A stretch of DNA of 64,000 bases from Leptothermofonsia sp049200465. GTDB taxonomy: Bacteria; Cyanobacteriota; Cyanobacteriia; Leptolyngbyales; Leptolyngbyaceae. Below the pieces are notes generated by a model, which did not search any database, was not told the DNA's origin, and worked only from the letters and a program-made list of their open reading frames with translations. The position numbers were made by a program, and so were the translations under genes. The DNA is taken from positions 434,001-498,000 of the forward strand of contig NZ_CP120836.1 in assembly GCF_049200465.1 (NCBI RefSeq). Direction: 5' to 3'. Positions 1 through 8,825 of this stretch are shown here, piece by piece; the stretch's first letter is position 1, and every line of letters starts with the position of its first letter.

Positions 1-2
1 AT

Positions 3-2630
3 GGAGGTATCTCTCAGGCAAACCCGGCGTTCTGCAAATTGACAGGCTACACCGAAGCTCAACTGCGCCATCTGGACAATCGTTCAATTACCCACCCCGA
101 AGATTTTGCAGTAGAACTGCGGGTGGTGCAACAGATGCTAGAAGAGGGGCACCGACACCAGACCATCCGAAAGCGCTACCGCTGCTGTGACGGTACATTC
201 GTTTGGACTGAAGCTAAACTTTCCCTGATTGAAAATGGGGAGACCGGAGAGGGCTTCATTCTTACGTTTGTCACGGATTTAAGCGATCGCCGCCTGGCTG
301 AGCAAGAGATTCAACAACGCCGTGAGCGTGAAATTCTACTTAATGATATTTCTGCCCAGATCCGCTCTACCCTCGATTTACAAGCGATCTTGCAGGCAGC
401 CGTCGAACGGCTGCGACGGGCACTAGAAACAGATCGGGTACTGGCTTACCAGTTTTTCCCAGACAATAGCGGTGTTTGTCTGGCAGAGGATGTTTCCCTG
501 GCTTACCCGGTTATGTTAGGGCTCAAACTCCCTGCTGAATGTATTCCCCCAACCTATTTAGAAGCTTACCGCCAGGGCCGGCTCTGGAGTACAGCCGATG
601 TTCACAATGCAGGTCTGGCAGACTGTTACCAGGGAATCCTGACTCAGTTTCGGGTGCGGGGGATGATTGCAACGGCGATCGTCAGCATGGATGAGGCACT
701 GGAACCTCAAAAGCGTACCCTCTGGGGGTTGCTGGTGGTTCACCACTGCCGTGGCCCCAGAGCCTGGACCGAAGATGAGCAGCAACTGGTCCGGGCGGTT
801 GCAAACCAGATTGCAATCGCCCTGGAGCAAACCCGCCTGCTACACCAGTTAAAGATTTATACCCATGAACTGGAAGAGCGGGTGCGCCAGAGGACGAGAT
901 CGCTGGAGCGATCGCTCAAGTTTGAACAACTCATCCGCAACCTGACTGAGGCTCTGCGCAAAGACCTGGATGAGGACCAGATGCTAAAAGCTGCCGTTCA
1001 GGGATTAGTCCAAACGCTGGAGGTTGATGGTTGTATTTCTAGCCTGTTTGATACCCACAGCAATCAGCTAGAGGTTCGCTACGAGTATTTTCAAGAAGCC
1101 ATCAAACCCCAGCAATCCCTGATCCGGCAATCGTTTCCTTTGAATAATTGGTCTGAAGAGTGCATCCAACACCTGCTGGAACGAAAAACCTATATTATTA
1201 GTTTTCCTCTGGTTTCCAGTTCTGATTTAGCCGATCCAACCCTGCAACGTTTCAAAACGTTTCCATCTCTGGAGGAAACCGTTATCGTTTCCCAGGTGAT
1301 GAGTCCCATTATCGATAATCAGGGTTTGATTGGAGTGCTGACTGTATTTCAACTCCAACTCCGGCAGTTTGAACCCGATGAAGTGAGTCTAATTGAGCAG
1401 GTTGCCAGTCAGTGTGCGATCGCCCTGCGGCAGGCTCACCTCTTCCATCAAGAACACGAACAACGCCTCAGCGCCGAATATTTCCGCTCTTTCTTAGACA
1501 AGTCCATTGATGTGTTTGTCGAATATGACCCAGAGTTACGGTATGTCTCTATCAATCCCGCTGGGTGTAATCTGATAGGGCTACCCCATTCAGCCATTAT
1601 TGGCAAAACCAACCGCGAACTGCTAGGCCCCATCGCTGCCACAATGGAATCGCTCATTCGTCAGGCCTTTGAAACCGGGGAAAAAGTCTTTGTCGATCAC
1701 GAAATCACCCTTCCCCATGGAATTCGTGTCTTTGAAACAGTCTATGCTCCAATCAAATCCCCTTCAGGTACAGTTCAACGGGTTATTGGGGTGTGTCGAG
1801 ATGTTACCGAGTTTAAGCACCAGTGGCAATTATTAGAAATTCGTAATCATCAGCTTGCAGAGACGACCCGACTGAAAGAAGAATTTGTTGCCACGACCAG
1901 TCACGAGTTACGCACGCCTTTAACAGCCATCCTGGGTTTTTCTAACGTTCTACTACAAGAATTTTTTGGTGAACTCAACCCTAAACAAAAGGACTACCTG
2001 GAACGCATCCATACCAGTGGACAGCACCTGTTGGATTTAATTAACGACATCCTTGACCTCTCTCGCCTCGAAGCCGATCGCTTGGAACTGGATCTGCAAA
2101 CCATTTTTGTTCCCGACGTGTGTGAAGGGGTCATTAGCCTGATTCAGGAACGGGCCGTCAACCAGGGATTAGAGGTCAAGGTCAATATCGATCCTGGTAT
2201 TGACTGGATGGTTGCCGATCCCAGACGGCTCAAACAAATGCTGCTAAATCTTTTGACCAATGCTGTTAAGTTCACTCCAGAGGGCAGCATCGGGCTCACC
2301 GTTTATCGTCAGCCAGCCTTCATGAATCCAGTCATTGACACGACCACAACTCCCATAGCTTCTGCCCCCATTGATAAGATTCATTTCCAGGTTTGGGATA
2401 CAGGCATTGGCATTGCCGAATCGGATCAGCAACGGCTTTTTTCTCCCTTTGCTCAAATTAATAGTTCCCTATCACGTACCCATCAGGGTACAGGGTTAGG
2501 GTTGGTCATTACTCGTAAACTGGCAGAACTTCATGGTGGTAGCATTACTCTGGAGTCGAGCCTGAATCAGGGATCAAGGTTTACCATTTCGCTGCCTTTA
2601 CGAGGGATGGGCAGAGGGGCTAGGGGCTAG
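3..2630 (+). CDS. Hybrid PAS/GAF sensor histidine kinase, 5' end outside window
   Basis: Cytoplasmic two-component sensor kinase. The frame is open to the left edge: codons from position 3 already encode the PAS-like stretch NPAFCKLTGYTEAQL, so the true start lies upstream and the first in-window ATG (39) is not the start. Domain order, numbered from that ATG: end of a PAS/PAC domain (1-85), a GAF domain (about 105-270), a second GAF (about 305-465), another PAS (about 475-600), HisKA with phospho-acceptor motif TSHELRTPL (about 625-690), and HATPase with TGIGI and GTGLGL boxes (about 715-855). The first GAF carries a Cys-Tyr pair at residue 196 in the place where cyanobacteriochromes attach bilin, followed by LWGLLVVHHC, so it may be a photoreceptor domain (inference). 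No response regulator follows. The stop codon TAG lies inside a CTAGTGGTCTG repeat end. Confidence 0.93.
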   Translation, partial: GGISQANPAFCKLTGYTEAQLRHLDNRSITHPEDFAVELRVVQQMLEEGHRHQTIRKRYRCCDGTFVWTEAKLSLIENGETGEGFILTFVTDLSDRRLAEQEIQQRREREILLNDISAQIRSTLDLQAILQAAVERLRRALETDRVLAYQFFPDNSGVCLAEDVSLAYPVMLGLKLPAECIPPTYLEAYRQGRLWSTADVHNAGLADCYQGILTQFRVRGMIATAIVSMDEALEPQKRTLWGLLVVHHCRGPRAWTEDEQQLVRAVANQIAIALEQTRLLHQLKIYTHELEERVRQRTRSLERSLKFEQLIRNLTEALRKDLDEDQMLKAAVQGLVQTLEVDGCISSLFDTHSNQLEVRYEYFQEAIKPQQSLIRQSFPLNNWSEECIQHLLERKTYIISFPLVSSSDLADPTLQRFKTFPSLEETVIVSQVMSPIIDNQGLIGVLTVFQLQLRQFEPDEVSLIEQVASQCAIALRQAHLFHQEHEQRLSAEYFRSFLDKSIDVFVEYDPELRYVSINPAGCNLIGLPHSAIIGKTNRELLGPIAATMESLIRQAFETGEKVFVDHEITLPHGIRVFETVYAPIKSPSGTVQRVIGVCRDVTEFKHQWQLLEIRNHQLAETTRLKEEFVATTSHELRTPLTAILGFSNVLLQEFFGELNPKQKDYLERIHTSGQHLLDLINDILDLSRLEADRLELDLQTIFVPDVCEGVISLIQERAVNQGLEVKVNIDPGIDWMVADPRRLKQMLLNLLTNAVKFTPEGSIGLTVYRQPAFMNPVIDTTTTPIASAPIDKIHFQVWDTGIGIAESDQQRLFSPFAQINSSLSRTHQGTGLGLVITRKLAELHGGSITLESSLNQGSRFTISLPLRGMGRGARG

Positions 2631-2659
2631 TGGTCTGTTAAAACTGTTGTGAGGGGTTT
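2627..2659 (+). repeat. Family D repeat end (CTAGTGGTCTGT), abraded copy
   Basis: CTAGTGGTCTGTTAAAA followed by GTGAGGGGTTTTCAAA matches the end and hairpin core of the copies at 44870, 54056 and 57478. It forms the whole gap between the convergent histidine kinase and cobS genes and contributes the kinase stop codon. Confidence 0.55.
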
Positions 2660-3469
2660 TCAAAGAATGATGGTCAACCCGCATAGTAACAATACTTCTG
2701 TCCATTCGACCGTTGCGCCATAGGTGTCACCGGTGTGTCCGCCGAGTTGATGGTTGAACCAGGCTCCAGTAGCAATCGCGATCGCGCCCCCACCCAGCCC
2801 TATGATGATTGCGCTGACCCACCCTGCTGGCTGGAGGTAGAGTTGCAAGCCACTCAGCCCTAAGAGCAATAAAAGACTGGGAACGACTTCCCCCATCGAG
2901 CGAATGGCCGCTTTATGGAGTGCGCCTTTGCCCCCCGGTCTCAGGTAAGGATAGCGAGCGATCGCCACCAATTGTCCCCAGCGCCCCCACCCTGCCGCAG
3001 CCATCAAAGCCAACCAGCGGTTGGAAGTCATATCAGCAAGGGCAACCGTTTTGAGCAACAGAATCGTAACCGCTGCCATGACTCCAAAAGCTCCCGTATG
3101 GCTATCTGCCATTACCTGTAAACGGCGCTGAGGATCCAACACAGCCAGCCCATCCGCTGCATCCATTGCTCCATCTAGATGTAGCCCACCAGTCACGCCA
3201 ACCCAGACTGCCACGATCAAGGCACTGCGGGTTAACAGAGGCATTCCCACCCAGGCCAATCCTTCATCCAACAATCCCAGCAATCCGCCTATCAGCAACC
3301 CCACAACCACAATCCAGCGGGCAATACCACTGAACTCTAATCGCCAGTGATGGGGGATGGGAAAGCAGGTGTAAAAGGCGATCGCACCTAGTAGCGAATA
3401 GAGCAGCACGATTGCTGTTTTTTGCCACGAACCAGGCTTTCGCTCTTTCGAGATTTTTTTATCTGTCAT
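2660..3469 (-). CDS. cobS: Adenosylcobinamide-GDP ribazoletransferase
   Basis: Late step of cobalamin assembly: joins adenosylcobinamide-GDP and alpha-ribazole (or its phosphate) to give adenosylcobalamin (phosphate) at the inner membrane. The 269-residue product is a polytopic membrane protein of usual family length. Visible family hallmarks are the N-terminal YSLLGAIAFYTCFPIP segment, the Asp-rich GGLHLDGAMDAADGL motif (about 95-109), DSHTGAFGVM (about 122-131) and the C-terminal GGHTGDTYGA motif (about 243-252), with hydrophobic segments between. The start ATG at 3469 is the first in frame; a charged, lysine-rich N terminus precedes the first membrane helix. No other cobalamin gene is near. 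It converges on the upstream kinase with about 30 bp between stop codons. Confidence 0.95.
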   Translation of the reverse strand: MTDKKISKERKPGSWQKTAIVLLYSLLGAIAFYTCFPIPHHWRLEFSGIARWIVVVGLLIGGLLGLLDEGLAWVGMPLLTRSALIVAVWVGVTGGLHLDGAMDAADGLAVLDPQRRLQVMADSHTGAFGVMAAVTILLLKTVALADMTSNRWLALMAAAGWGRWGQLVAIARYPYLRPGGKGALHKAAIRSMGEVVPSLLLLLGLSGLQLYLQPAGWVSAIIIGLGGGAIAIATGAWFNHQLGGHTGDTYGATVEWTEVLLLCGLTIIL

Positions 3470-3878
3470 GGAACTTTAAAGATTTCTGTATCCTGGTTGG
3501 CGTATCTTGATGCCCCCCATCGGGATAATCTAGAAAGGACGGTCAATTTTGAGTGCCCCTTGTGTGCAAATCTGATTGGCCAATTCAGTAGATTCCATCA
3601 GGAGACAGCTAGAAAACTTGAGATAGAATTGTTTCGTACATTACGAATTCCTAAAACAATCTTGTGTGGGATCCATACCAGGGATGTCTTACTCAACGAG
3701 TCCACAAATGCTTGTTGTTGGCTTAATCCATCTTCTCCCATCATCTCTCTTTAACCATCCTTTTCGTTAAGGATCTCGATTTTCGGATTTTCAAAATTTT
3801 TAGAGTCCACGTCTGCCCGACTGCTGAAGTACCTCTCACTAAAGCTACGGGCAACTCTAGACCAGAGGCGTTCTCTCC
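3470..3878. other. Intergenic region between divergent cobS and hypothetical gene
   Basis: About 400 bp upstream of both cobS and the 3879 gene, so it should hold both promoters. I see no conserved ORF, no strong hairpin and no repeat-family element. Confidence 0.5.
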
Positions 3879-4337
3879 ATGAGTCACGATCCAATTCCTC
3901 GCAGCAAGCGAATGCCTGCTCCCTGTATTGTTGATGTGGGCACCGTTGTTAACAAGCAGGACATGCAACGGGTACTCGCGGCCCTGAGCCGTGTTCACTA
4001 CCTGCACACACAAGACGGCATCCTTACTAACGAAGGGGAGGGATACGTCCTTGAGGTCTTTGCTGATCCCCAGCGATCAACGTTGATTGCCAACCATGCT
4101 CTTTACATCAACGTTTATAGCTTTGACTTTCTGGAGTTAGGGCAGTCAGAGGACGAGGAACCCTGGTTTGACCTGATCCAGGACGATCGCCAGTTGCGCC
4201 TGATCCCCCTTTCCAATCCGTTGCAGGAGCAAACCACTCATCGCCTCAATGTTGCGGCTCTAGAAGCTGTGGTCGCTGAAGTCCTTTCTGCCAGTTGGGA
4301 TGTGCAGATTGATGACGAAGAGCATTTTTCGTTTTAA
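3879..4337 (+). CDS. Conserved cyanobacterial hypothetical protein
   Basis: 152 residues, soluble and acidic, with no membrane segment or signal peptide. I do not recognise a named domain. Predicted secondary structure from the pattern is alternating short strands and helices: VVNKQDMQRVLAALSRVHYL, then LEVFADPQRSTLIANHALYI, then a Phe/Asp/Glu-rich middle (FDFLELGQSEDEEPWFDL) and an acidic C terminus ending DDEEHFSF. Codon use and HIP1 content match the neighbours. The stop at 4337 is 21 bp before the TTG start of tgt, so the two are probably co-transcribed. The ATG at 3879 was chosen as the first methionine of the conserved-looking region. Confidence 0.7.
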   Translation: MSHDPIPRSKRMPAPCIVDVGTVVNKQDMQRVLAALSRVHYLHTQDGILTNEGEGYVLEVFADPQRSTLIANHALYINVYSFDFLELGQSEDEEPWFDLIQDDRQLRLIPLSNPLQEQTTHRLNVAALEAVVAEVLSASWDVQIDDEEHFSF

Positions 4338-4358
4338 TCGAGGCACGGCGGGCAAACG

Positions 4359-5459
4359 TTGAGTACGGGCTTTTCTTTTCAGTGCCAGGCTTATTGCTGT
4401 GACACGCACGCGCGGGCGGGCGTGTTCACGACTCCCCATGGACCAGTAGAAACTCCCCGCTTTATGCCTGTGGGAACGCTGGCAAATGTTAAGACTGTCA
4501 CTCCAGATCAGTTGCGAGCAGCGGGAGCGCAAATGGTGCTGGCCAATACCTATCATCTGCACCTGCAACCGGGAGAAGCCATTGTCGCCAGAGCGGGAGG
4601 GCTACACCGCTTCATGGCCTGGAATGGACCGATTCTGACGGATTCAGGTGGGTTTCAGGTGTTCAGTCTGAGTGAGCTGCGGCAAATTTCTGATGAGGGT
4701 GTCACCTTCCGCTCTCCCAAGGATGGACAAATCATTCGTCTAACGCCTGAGCGCTCGATTGAAATTCAGAATGCGCTGGGGGCAGACGTAATTATGGCCT
4801 TTGACGAGTGCCCGCCCTACCCCGCCAATCGCGAGGAGGTAATGGAAGCTACAGACCGCACTTATCGCTGGTTAAAGCGCTGTATTGTGGCCCATCAACG
4901 GATTGACCAGGCGTTATTTGGCATTGTGCAGGGTGGAGTGTATCCCGACCTGCGCCAAGATGCAGCGCGCATGCTGGCCGATCTGGATTTGCCTGGTTAT
5001 GCGATTGGAGGGGTCAGCGTGGGCGAACCTGCTGAATTGATTAAGCAAATTGTGAAGGTAACCGCCCCTATCTTGCCGTCGGAGAAACCTCGTTATCTGA
5101 TGGGTGTGGGGACTTACCGGGAAATGGTGCAGGCGATCGCTGCCGGAATTGATCTCTTTGACTGCGTGATTCCAACCCGATTAGCTCGCCATGCCAATGC
5201 CCTGGTCAGGGGCGATCGCTGGAATTTGCGCAATGCCAGGTTCCGGGAAGACTTTACCTCATTAGACAAAGACTGCCCCTGCTATACATGCCAAAACTTT
5301 ACGCGGGCTTACCTGAGCCATCTGCTGCGATCGCAGGAACTTCTGGGCTATACCCTCCTTTCGATTCACAACATCACAGAGTTGGTTCGTTTTACTCAAA
5401 ACATTCGCAGTGCAATCCTGAGAGGCACCTTCAAGGCAGAGTTCGGGCATTGGCTCTAA
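4359..5459 (+). CDS. tgt: Queuine/preQ1 tRNA-ribosyltransferase (TGT)
   Basis: Exchanges guanine 34 for preQ1 in GUN-anticodon tRNAs (queuosine pathway, cytoplasm). The 366-residue product has the expected family length. Visible motifs: TPRFMPVGT near the N terminus, the base-binding LTDSGGFQVFSL region (about 90-102), GIVQGG (about 188-193) and AIGGVSVGE (about 211-219), the catalytic Asp in FDCVIPTR (about 264-271), and the zinc site CPCYTCQNF plus a downstream His (SIHN). The start is a TTG; the coding similarity begins immediately after it and no ATG is available nearby. It follows the 152-residue gene by 21 bp. The stop TAA is immediately followed by a CTAGTAC repeat end. Confidence 0.96.
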   Translation: MSTGFSFQCQAYCCDTHARAGVFTTPHGPVETPRFMPVGTLANVKTVTPDQLRAAGAQMVLANTYHLHLQPGEAIVARAGGLHRFMAWNGPILTDSGGFQVFSLSELRQISDEGVTFRSPKDGQIIRLTPERSIEIQNALGADVIMAFDECPPYPANREEVMEATDRTYRWLKRCIVAHQRIDQALFGIVQGGVYPDLRQDAARMLADLDLPGYAIGGVSVGEPAELIKQIVKVTAPILPSEKPRYLMGVGTYREMVQAIAAGIDLFDCVIPTRLARHANALVRGDRWNLRNARFREDFTSLDKDCPCYTCQNFTRAYLSHLLRSQELLGYTLLSIHNITELVRFTQNIRSAILRGTFKAEFGHWL

Positions 5460-5537
5460 CTAGTACAGCCAAACGAAAGTTTTGTTGGGGTGCAAGGGTA
5501 GAACCCCTTCACCCCGTTCTAAACCTGGTGGCTATAG
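5459..5537 (+). repeat. Family A-like MITE, degenerate
   Basis: Begins CTAGTACAGCC directly after the tgt stop and ends GTGGCTATAGCTA. The core has the family hairpin (GGGTAGAACCCC) and the ACCCCGTTCTAAACC tract that other A copies show as ACCCCGTCCTAACC. The rest of the gap to psbK (5538-5761) shows no other feature. Confidence 0.5.
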
Positions 5538-5761
5538 CTACATGAATCACATCCAATATTGCGAATGAAAAAAGGATCAGAAATAAAAAGCCGGGAAGGG
5601 AAAGAATTCTGGATTCTAGCTCCTGATTTCATATTTTCAAACCAGCAGATGAGATGCCAATTTATTAAAAAATATGTCATGCTTTTCAGTCATCTCGCGA
5701 GGTCACAGCATGTTACGATATATGGCAATTCTGAGAACTGTACTGGAGAGGTTATTCATCC

Positions 5762-5899
5762 ATGGAAGCTGCGTTGCTCTTAGCAAAACTGCCTGAAGCA
5801 TACTCCGTTTTTGATCCACTTGTTGACGTAATGCCCGTTATTCCAGTCTTTTTCTTGCTGTTAGCATTTGTTTGGCAAGCAGCAGTTGGTTTTAGATAA
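5762..5899 (+). CDS. psbK: Photosystem II protein PsbK
   Basis: Small single-pass subunit of photosystem II, located beside CP43 in the thylakoid membrane. The ORF encodes 45 residues starting MEAALLLAKLPEAYSVFDPL; the first eight or so residues are the propeptide that is normally removed. The mature part KLPEAY, VDVMPVIPVFFLLLAFVWQ and the terminal AAVGFR are the conserved family signature, with one transmembrane helix at about 27-42. It stands alone with its own terminator 23 bp after the stop. tgt upstream is the usual neighbour in other cyanobacteria (from memory). Confidence 0.93.
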   Translation: MEAALLLAKLPEAYSVFDPLVDVMPVIPVFFLLLAFVWQAAVGFR

Positions 5900-5921
5900 A
5901 AATAAGGTAATCCGACACCTC

Positions 5922-5955
5922 AAAAAGGCACCCTACAAAGGGTGTCTTTTGTTTT
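5922..5955 (+). terminator. Rho-independent terminator of psbK
   Basis: Stem AAAAGGCACCC (5923-5933) pairs with GGGTGTCTTTT (5940-5950), including one G-U pair, over a six-base TACAAA loop. A T-rich tail (GTTTTAGTTTTTT) follows. Confidence 0.85.
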
Positions 5956-6000
5956 AGTTTTTTGCCCTGGTTACTCAACCTCTAAATTCTCATTTATATA

Positions 6001-6037
6001 TAGAGGTAGCTACCTGGTTATAGAGGTAGCTACCTGG
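6001..6037. repeat. Two tandem copies of a 12-bp palindrome
   Basis: TAGAGGTAGCTACCTGG occurs at 6001-6017 and again at 6021-6037. Each contains the perfect palindrome AGGTAGCTACCT (6004-6015, 6024-6035; period 20 bp). It lies between the psbK terminator and the 3' end of the minus-strand gene at 6047. Confidence 0.9.
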
Positions 6038-6046
6038 ACCTGCTTT

Positions 6047-6256
6047 TTAATCCACCAGCTTTTCCAAACAGTCCCGCTCAATGGGGCCGTAGTTCACCCG
6101 CACGAATCCCGTGTGTTTCGTCCAGTCTCCAATAAGGCAATAGGAGCCATCCCCATTCACTACCGAAATGGTTGCCTTAAGCCCCCTCTGCATTCCACGA
6201 ACCAAACGAACGCGATCGCCAATCTTCAAGTCTGCTAATTCAATAGGGTTTTTCAT
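6047..6256 (-). CDS. Small conserved protein, SH3/KOW-like
   Basis: 69 residues. IGDRVRLVRGMQRGLKATI followed by GDGSYCLIGDWTKHTGFVRV resembles a compact beta-barrel with a KOW-type start, as in many small cyanobacterial proteins of unknown role. No signal peptide or membrane helix. Start ATG at 6256; the codons look normal for this genome. I cannot assign a function. It lies between psbK and a receiver protein, and nothing suggests it shares their role. Confidence 0.65.
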   Translation of the reverse strand: MKNPIELADLKIGDRVRLVRGMQRGLKATISVVNGDGSYCLIGDWTKHTGFVRVNYGPIERDCLEKLVD

Positions 6257-6435
6257 TACTTTTCACCCACTCATTCTCAGTCTTAAGACGGAAGCTTTCT
6301 TCATAGACGAATATGGACACAATGAGTTGCCGTCCCATTCCGGATAATCATCTGAAACGAGATGCAGAGATTCACCCATTTGGTTGAGATTTAGAACCTT
6401 CAAGGCAACAGGGTCAAGGTTCCTTTGGTGAACCA

Positions 6436-6849
6436 CTAGTTGTTAATGGGTTCAACGGCAGGGGTTTGTTGCCGGGTTTCTAACAGTTCCTTAGCCCGCT
6501 GCAGAATGGTAGCCAGCCCAATATCTTTTACCAGGAAAAAGTCTGCCTCTGGAAATAGCCGGGCACTCTCCATATCAACAAACGCTGAAACCATTACCAA
6601 AATTGGGCAGCGTTCGATATTTTTCTTCAAATGGCGAATGATGGCGTAGCCATTCAAGTCATTAACTGCCTCGGAACCGGAGGACAGATAGAAATCAATC
6701 AGAGCCAGGTCGTAATTCTGGGCTTCATTCAGAAAGTCAGCGGCATTTTCATAAGTTTGCACATCAAATCCGTGCTTACTAAAAAAACGTTTGACCGCGT
6801 TATTCCATGCACGGTCATCGTCTAAAACAGCAATTTTATGCTCAGCCAT
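6436..6849 (-). CDS. Single-domain response regulator (CheY-like receiver)
   Basis: 137 residues forming one receiver domain without an output domain. Acidic pocket DDD in AVLDDDRAWN (about 8-11), phosphoacceptor Asp in LALIDFYLSS (about 52), the Ser/Thr-position residue in MVSAF (about 90) and the conserved Lys in FLVKDIG (about 108) are visible. A serine-rich insertion (SSGSEAVNDLNGY) follows the phosphorylation site, which is longer than usual. It ends with a short Pro-containing tail (TRQQTPAVEPINN). Likely a phosphorelay shuttle or protein-protein switch. No kinase is adjacent; the kinases at 3-2630 and 30095-34012 are candidate partners only by presence. Confidence 0.88.
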   Translation of the reverse strand: MAEHKIAVLDDDRAWNNAVKRFFSKHGFDVQTYENAADFLNEAQNYDLALIDFYLSSGSEAVNDLNGYAIIRHLKKNIERCPILVMVSAFVDMESARLFPEADFFLVKDIGLATILQRAKELLETRQQTPAVEPINN

Positions 6850-7043
6850 GCCCTCTCCCCCAACGATAGATTCAGTTAGGGCTAATAGACTGATTGTAAT
6901 ACTTTGACAGGCGAGGGGAAGTGGTTTGCTGGGTTGGGAGTGCGATCGCCTCTACATTCCAGAGCAGACACGTGTTTCATCAGATTAAGAATTTCAACAA
7001 TAGCAACCACTTTTACAAAGAATTTGCTCCCGATACCATCAGT

Positions 7044-7253
7044 TTATACAAGACCTAGAAAGTTACGTTGAGAGAATAAAGATGCCAGGGGCGGTTCACT
7101 AGGCATAATGACTTCCAGCACTTGCTCACAGCTTCGTCCTTGGGCAAACAGACCTTGCACCAGATGCAGCAGGTCTTGGTTCGCTTCCCGGATAAGGGAG
7201 TAGAGCCGTTGTCCTACGGTTTGCTGTCCAGCAAAGGCAAATCTGATGTTTGA
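7044..7253 (-). pseudogene. C-terminal fragment of an unidentified protein
   Basis: An open frame without a start codon, bounded upstream by a stop and ending at 7044-7046. It reads AGQQTVGQRLYSLIREANQ, then LLHLVQGLFAQGRSCEQVLE and PSEPPLASLFSQRNFLGLV. Codon use is protein-like. I do not recognise the family. It lies between the receiver gene and a family A MITE, so it is probably the remnant of a gene destroyed by insertions. Confidence 0.4.
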
Positions 7254-7292
7254 CCTTTACAAGCGGTCTGTGACAGTAATGACTGTGCTAAG

Positions 7293-7406
7293 TATAGCTC
7301 TACGCAGGTGCGTTAGAACATTGGAATTAGAGAGGGAGTGGGGGCTTCGCCCCTAGCCAGGGGTTCCACCCCTGCACCCCGTCCTAACCATAATGACTAC
7401 CGCTAT
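7293..7406 (+). repeat. Family A MITE, full copy
   Basis: Begins TATAGCTCTACG and ends ACTACCGCTAT. Inner ends contain GTTAGAAC and, inverted, GTCCTAAC. The core has GGGGCTTCGCCCC and AGGGGTTCCACCCCT hairpins. It directly abuts the 3' end of the IS701-type pseudogene. Near-identical copies lie at 28990, 45229 and 50455. Confidence 0.88.
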
Positions 7407-7412
7407 GTAACT

Positions 7413-8544
7413 TAGACGGACGTGGCGTTTGATCGATGCCTCGTTGCGGACATGAGCCGCCTCAAAGCCAGTCACTTGCCTGCAAAACTCGTGAAAGACC
7501 TCGCACACCCAACAGTCACTCCAGGTTTGAATGACCCGTGCGCTTTCTCAATGCACCGCATCGGTGAGCAAACAACGAGGGGAGCAGCTAAGTCCTCTGG
7601 TTCATGAACAAGGACCAGACAGTTGCGTTAGTAGCGCTTGCGCCGCATGGTCTTGATAAACGCCTAACCCCCCTTCACCTCGCTGTTGCAACAGCGTACG
7701 TGGAGATGGCAAAAGCTCTCTGGATGGTTCTCACACAATTGGGTGTCCATCCGTTCCACTCGGCACCACTGGCCATTCCACGTCACTAAACATGAACACT
7801 CAATTTCGCTCACCTAGTGCTTGCCGCATGCTTCAATCAATTGCGTTAACTCCAGGGTCAACCCCCCGTTGTCAAAGGCATGGTCCGCTTTGGGAAAGTG
7901 CCCTTCGGTTTTCAGTTGGTGCACAACCTCAACGACTATCTCGGTGTGCTTGCGATACTGACGTTGGTGGATGTGATGATGAAGCAACTCCACCAATCGC
8001 TGCATGGCCTTTCCATCTGCTTGTAACTCGCTTGGCTCGTCATCTTCAGGTATCCTTGCTCTGCCTCGCTAAAGTCGGGCAACTGCACCTCCACCGCTAC
8101 ACTGTCCATCGCTTGAAGATTAGCAACAACTGCTGTGACCACTGTTTGAAATCGACTCATGCAGTGGTTGATCTAATCATAGGAGCGTTTCATTCCGTAG
8201 ATCTTCAATCCACTCTGGTAATGCGATAGTGTCCAATCTAAGCTAATCACCTCACGCCCTCGCCCCTGATGCCGTTGACCGACCACTTCACGGTGTCGTT
8301 GTATCAACTGCTCGCTATCCCATCCCGCTTCAAACACCGCTGCATGCATTGCACGTCGACTGACACGGTGCCCCTCTGGGTATACTTGCTGGGCAGCGAT
8401 CGCTGGTAAGGTCTTGTTCTCGCTCAGCAACAGACCACTGACATAGCGACTGACATGCTCGAATGCGGCCGTTCGACAAAACACGTCTCGATAGGCGCTC
8501 ATACCGTGAGCAACGGTGGCAGGGACACCGACAAAGGGAATCAT
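7413..8544 (-). pseudogene. IS701-type DDE transposase, multiply frameshifted
   Basis: Similarity runs in pieces in all three minus frames. N-terminal part from 8544: HVSRYVSGLLLSENKTL, RRAMHAAVFEAGWD and the Asp-containing REVISLDWTLSHYQSGLKIYG. Then RFQTVVTAVVANLQAMDSV and FSEAEQGYLK (7936-8160). Then LVELLHHHIHQRQYRKHTE and HAFDNGGLTLELTQLIEACG with the second Asp (7814-8005). Then remnants of the C terminus reading EVFHEFCRQVTGFEAAHV and KRHVRLSYIA (7413-7530). At least three frameshifts and internal stops make it inactive. The order and motifs are those I know for IS701-family transposases of cyanobacteria. No terminal inverted repeats were found. Confidence 0.8.
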
Positions 8545-8611
8545 GGGCTGCCTCGTACGCTAACAGGTTCAGCCTAGTACAACTGCTCCTAATCGCTTTT
8601 TCTCTATTGGT

Positions 8612-8715
8612 AATTTGCCAAGTCGTGTAATTTTGGGGCTGGAGGGTGTGAAACCCCTGCCTGAGGGCCGCAGCCCACACATCCCCCTTTTCAATTAAGG
8701 ATGGCTACCTACTTA
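8612..8715 (+). repeat. Family C MITE, one degenerate end
   Basis: Right end CAATTAAGGATGGCTACCTACTTA is the inverse of the TAAGTAGGTAG ends of other C copies. The core holds AGGGTGTGAAACCCCTGCCTG and a GGGCCGCAGCCC hairpin. The left end has decayed. Confidence 0.7.
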
Positions 8716-8825
8716 GATTTTCAAATAAAACACCAACCGAGAATTTGAATTCAGCGGTTGGTGTAATTAAAATACGGCCAGGAAAAATCATCTGCAATAT
8801 CGCTCTCAATTTGGCCAATGCATTT

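Noticed and set aside
558..830. Minus-strand 90-codon frame inside the first histidine kinase
   Set aside because: It mirrors the GAF coding sequence, has no family motif and no separate ribosome binding site.
3422..3754. Plus-strand 110-codon frame over the cobS start and upstream gap
   Set aside because: It overlaps cobS antisense and then runs through a promoter region; the composition is not protein-like.
7293..7406. CRISPR-like array of the family A elements
   Set aside because: Copies are dispersed and separated by genes, with no regular spacers or cas genes.
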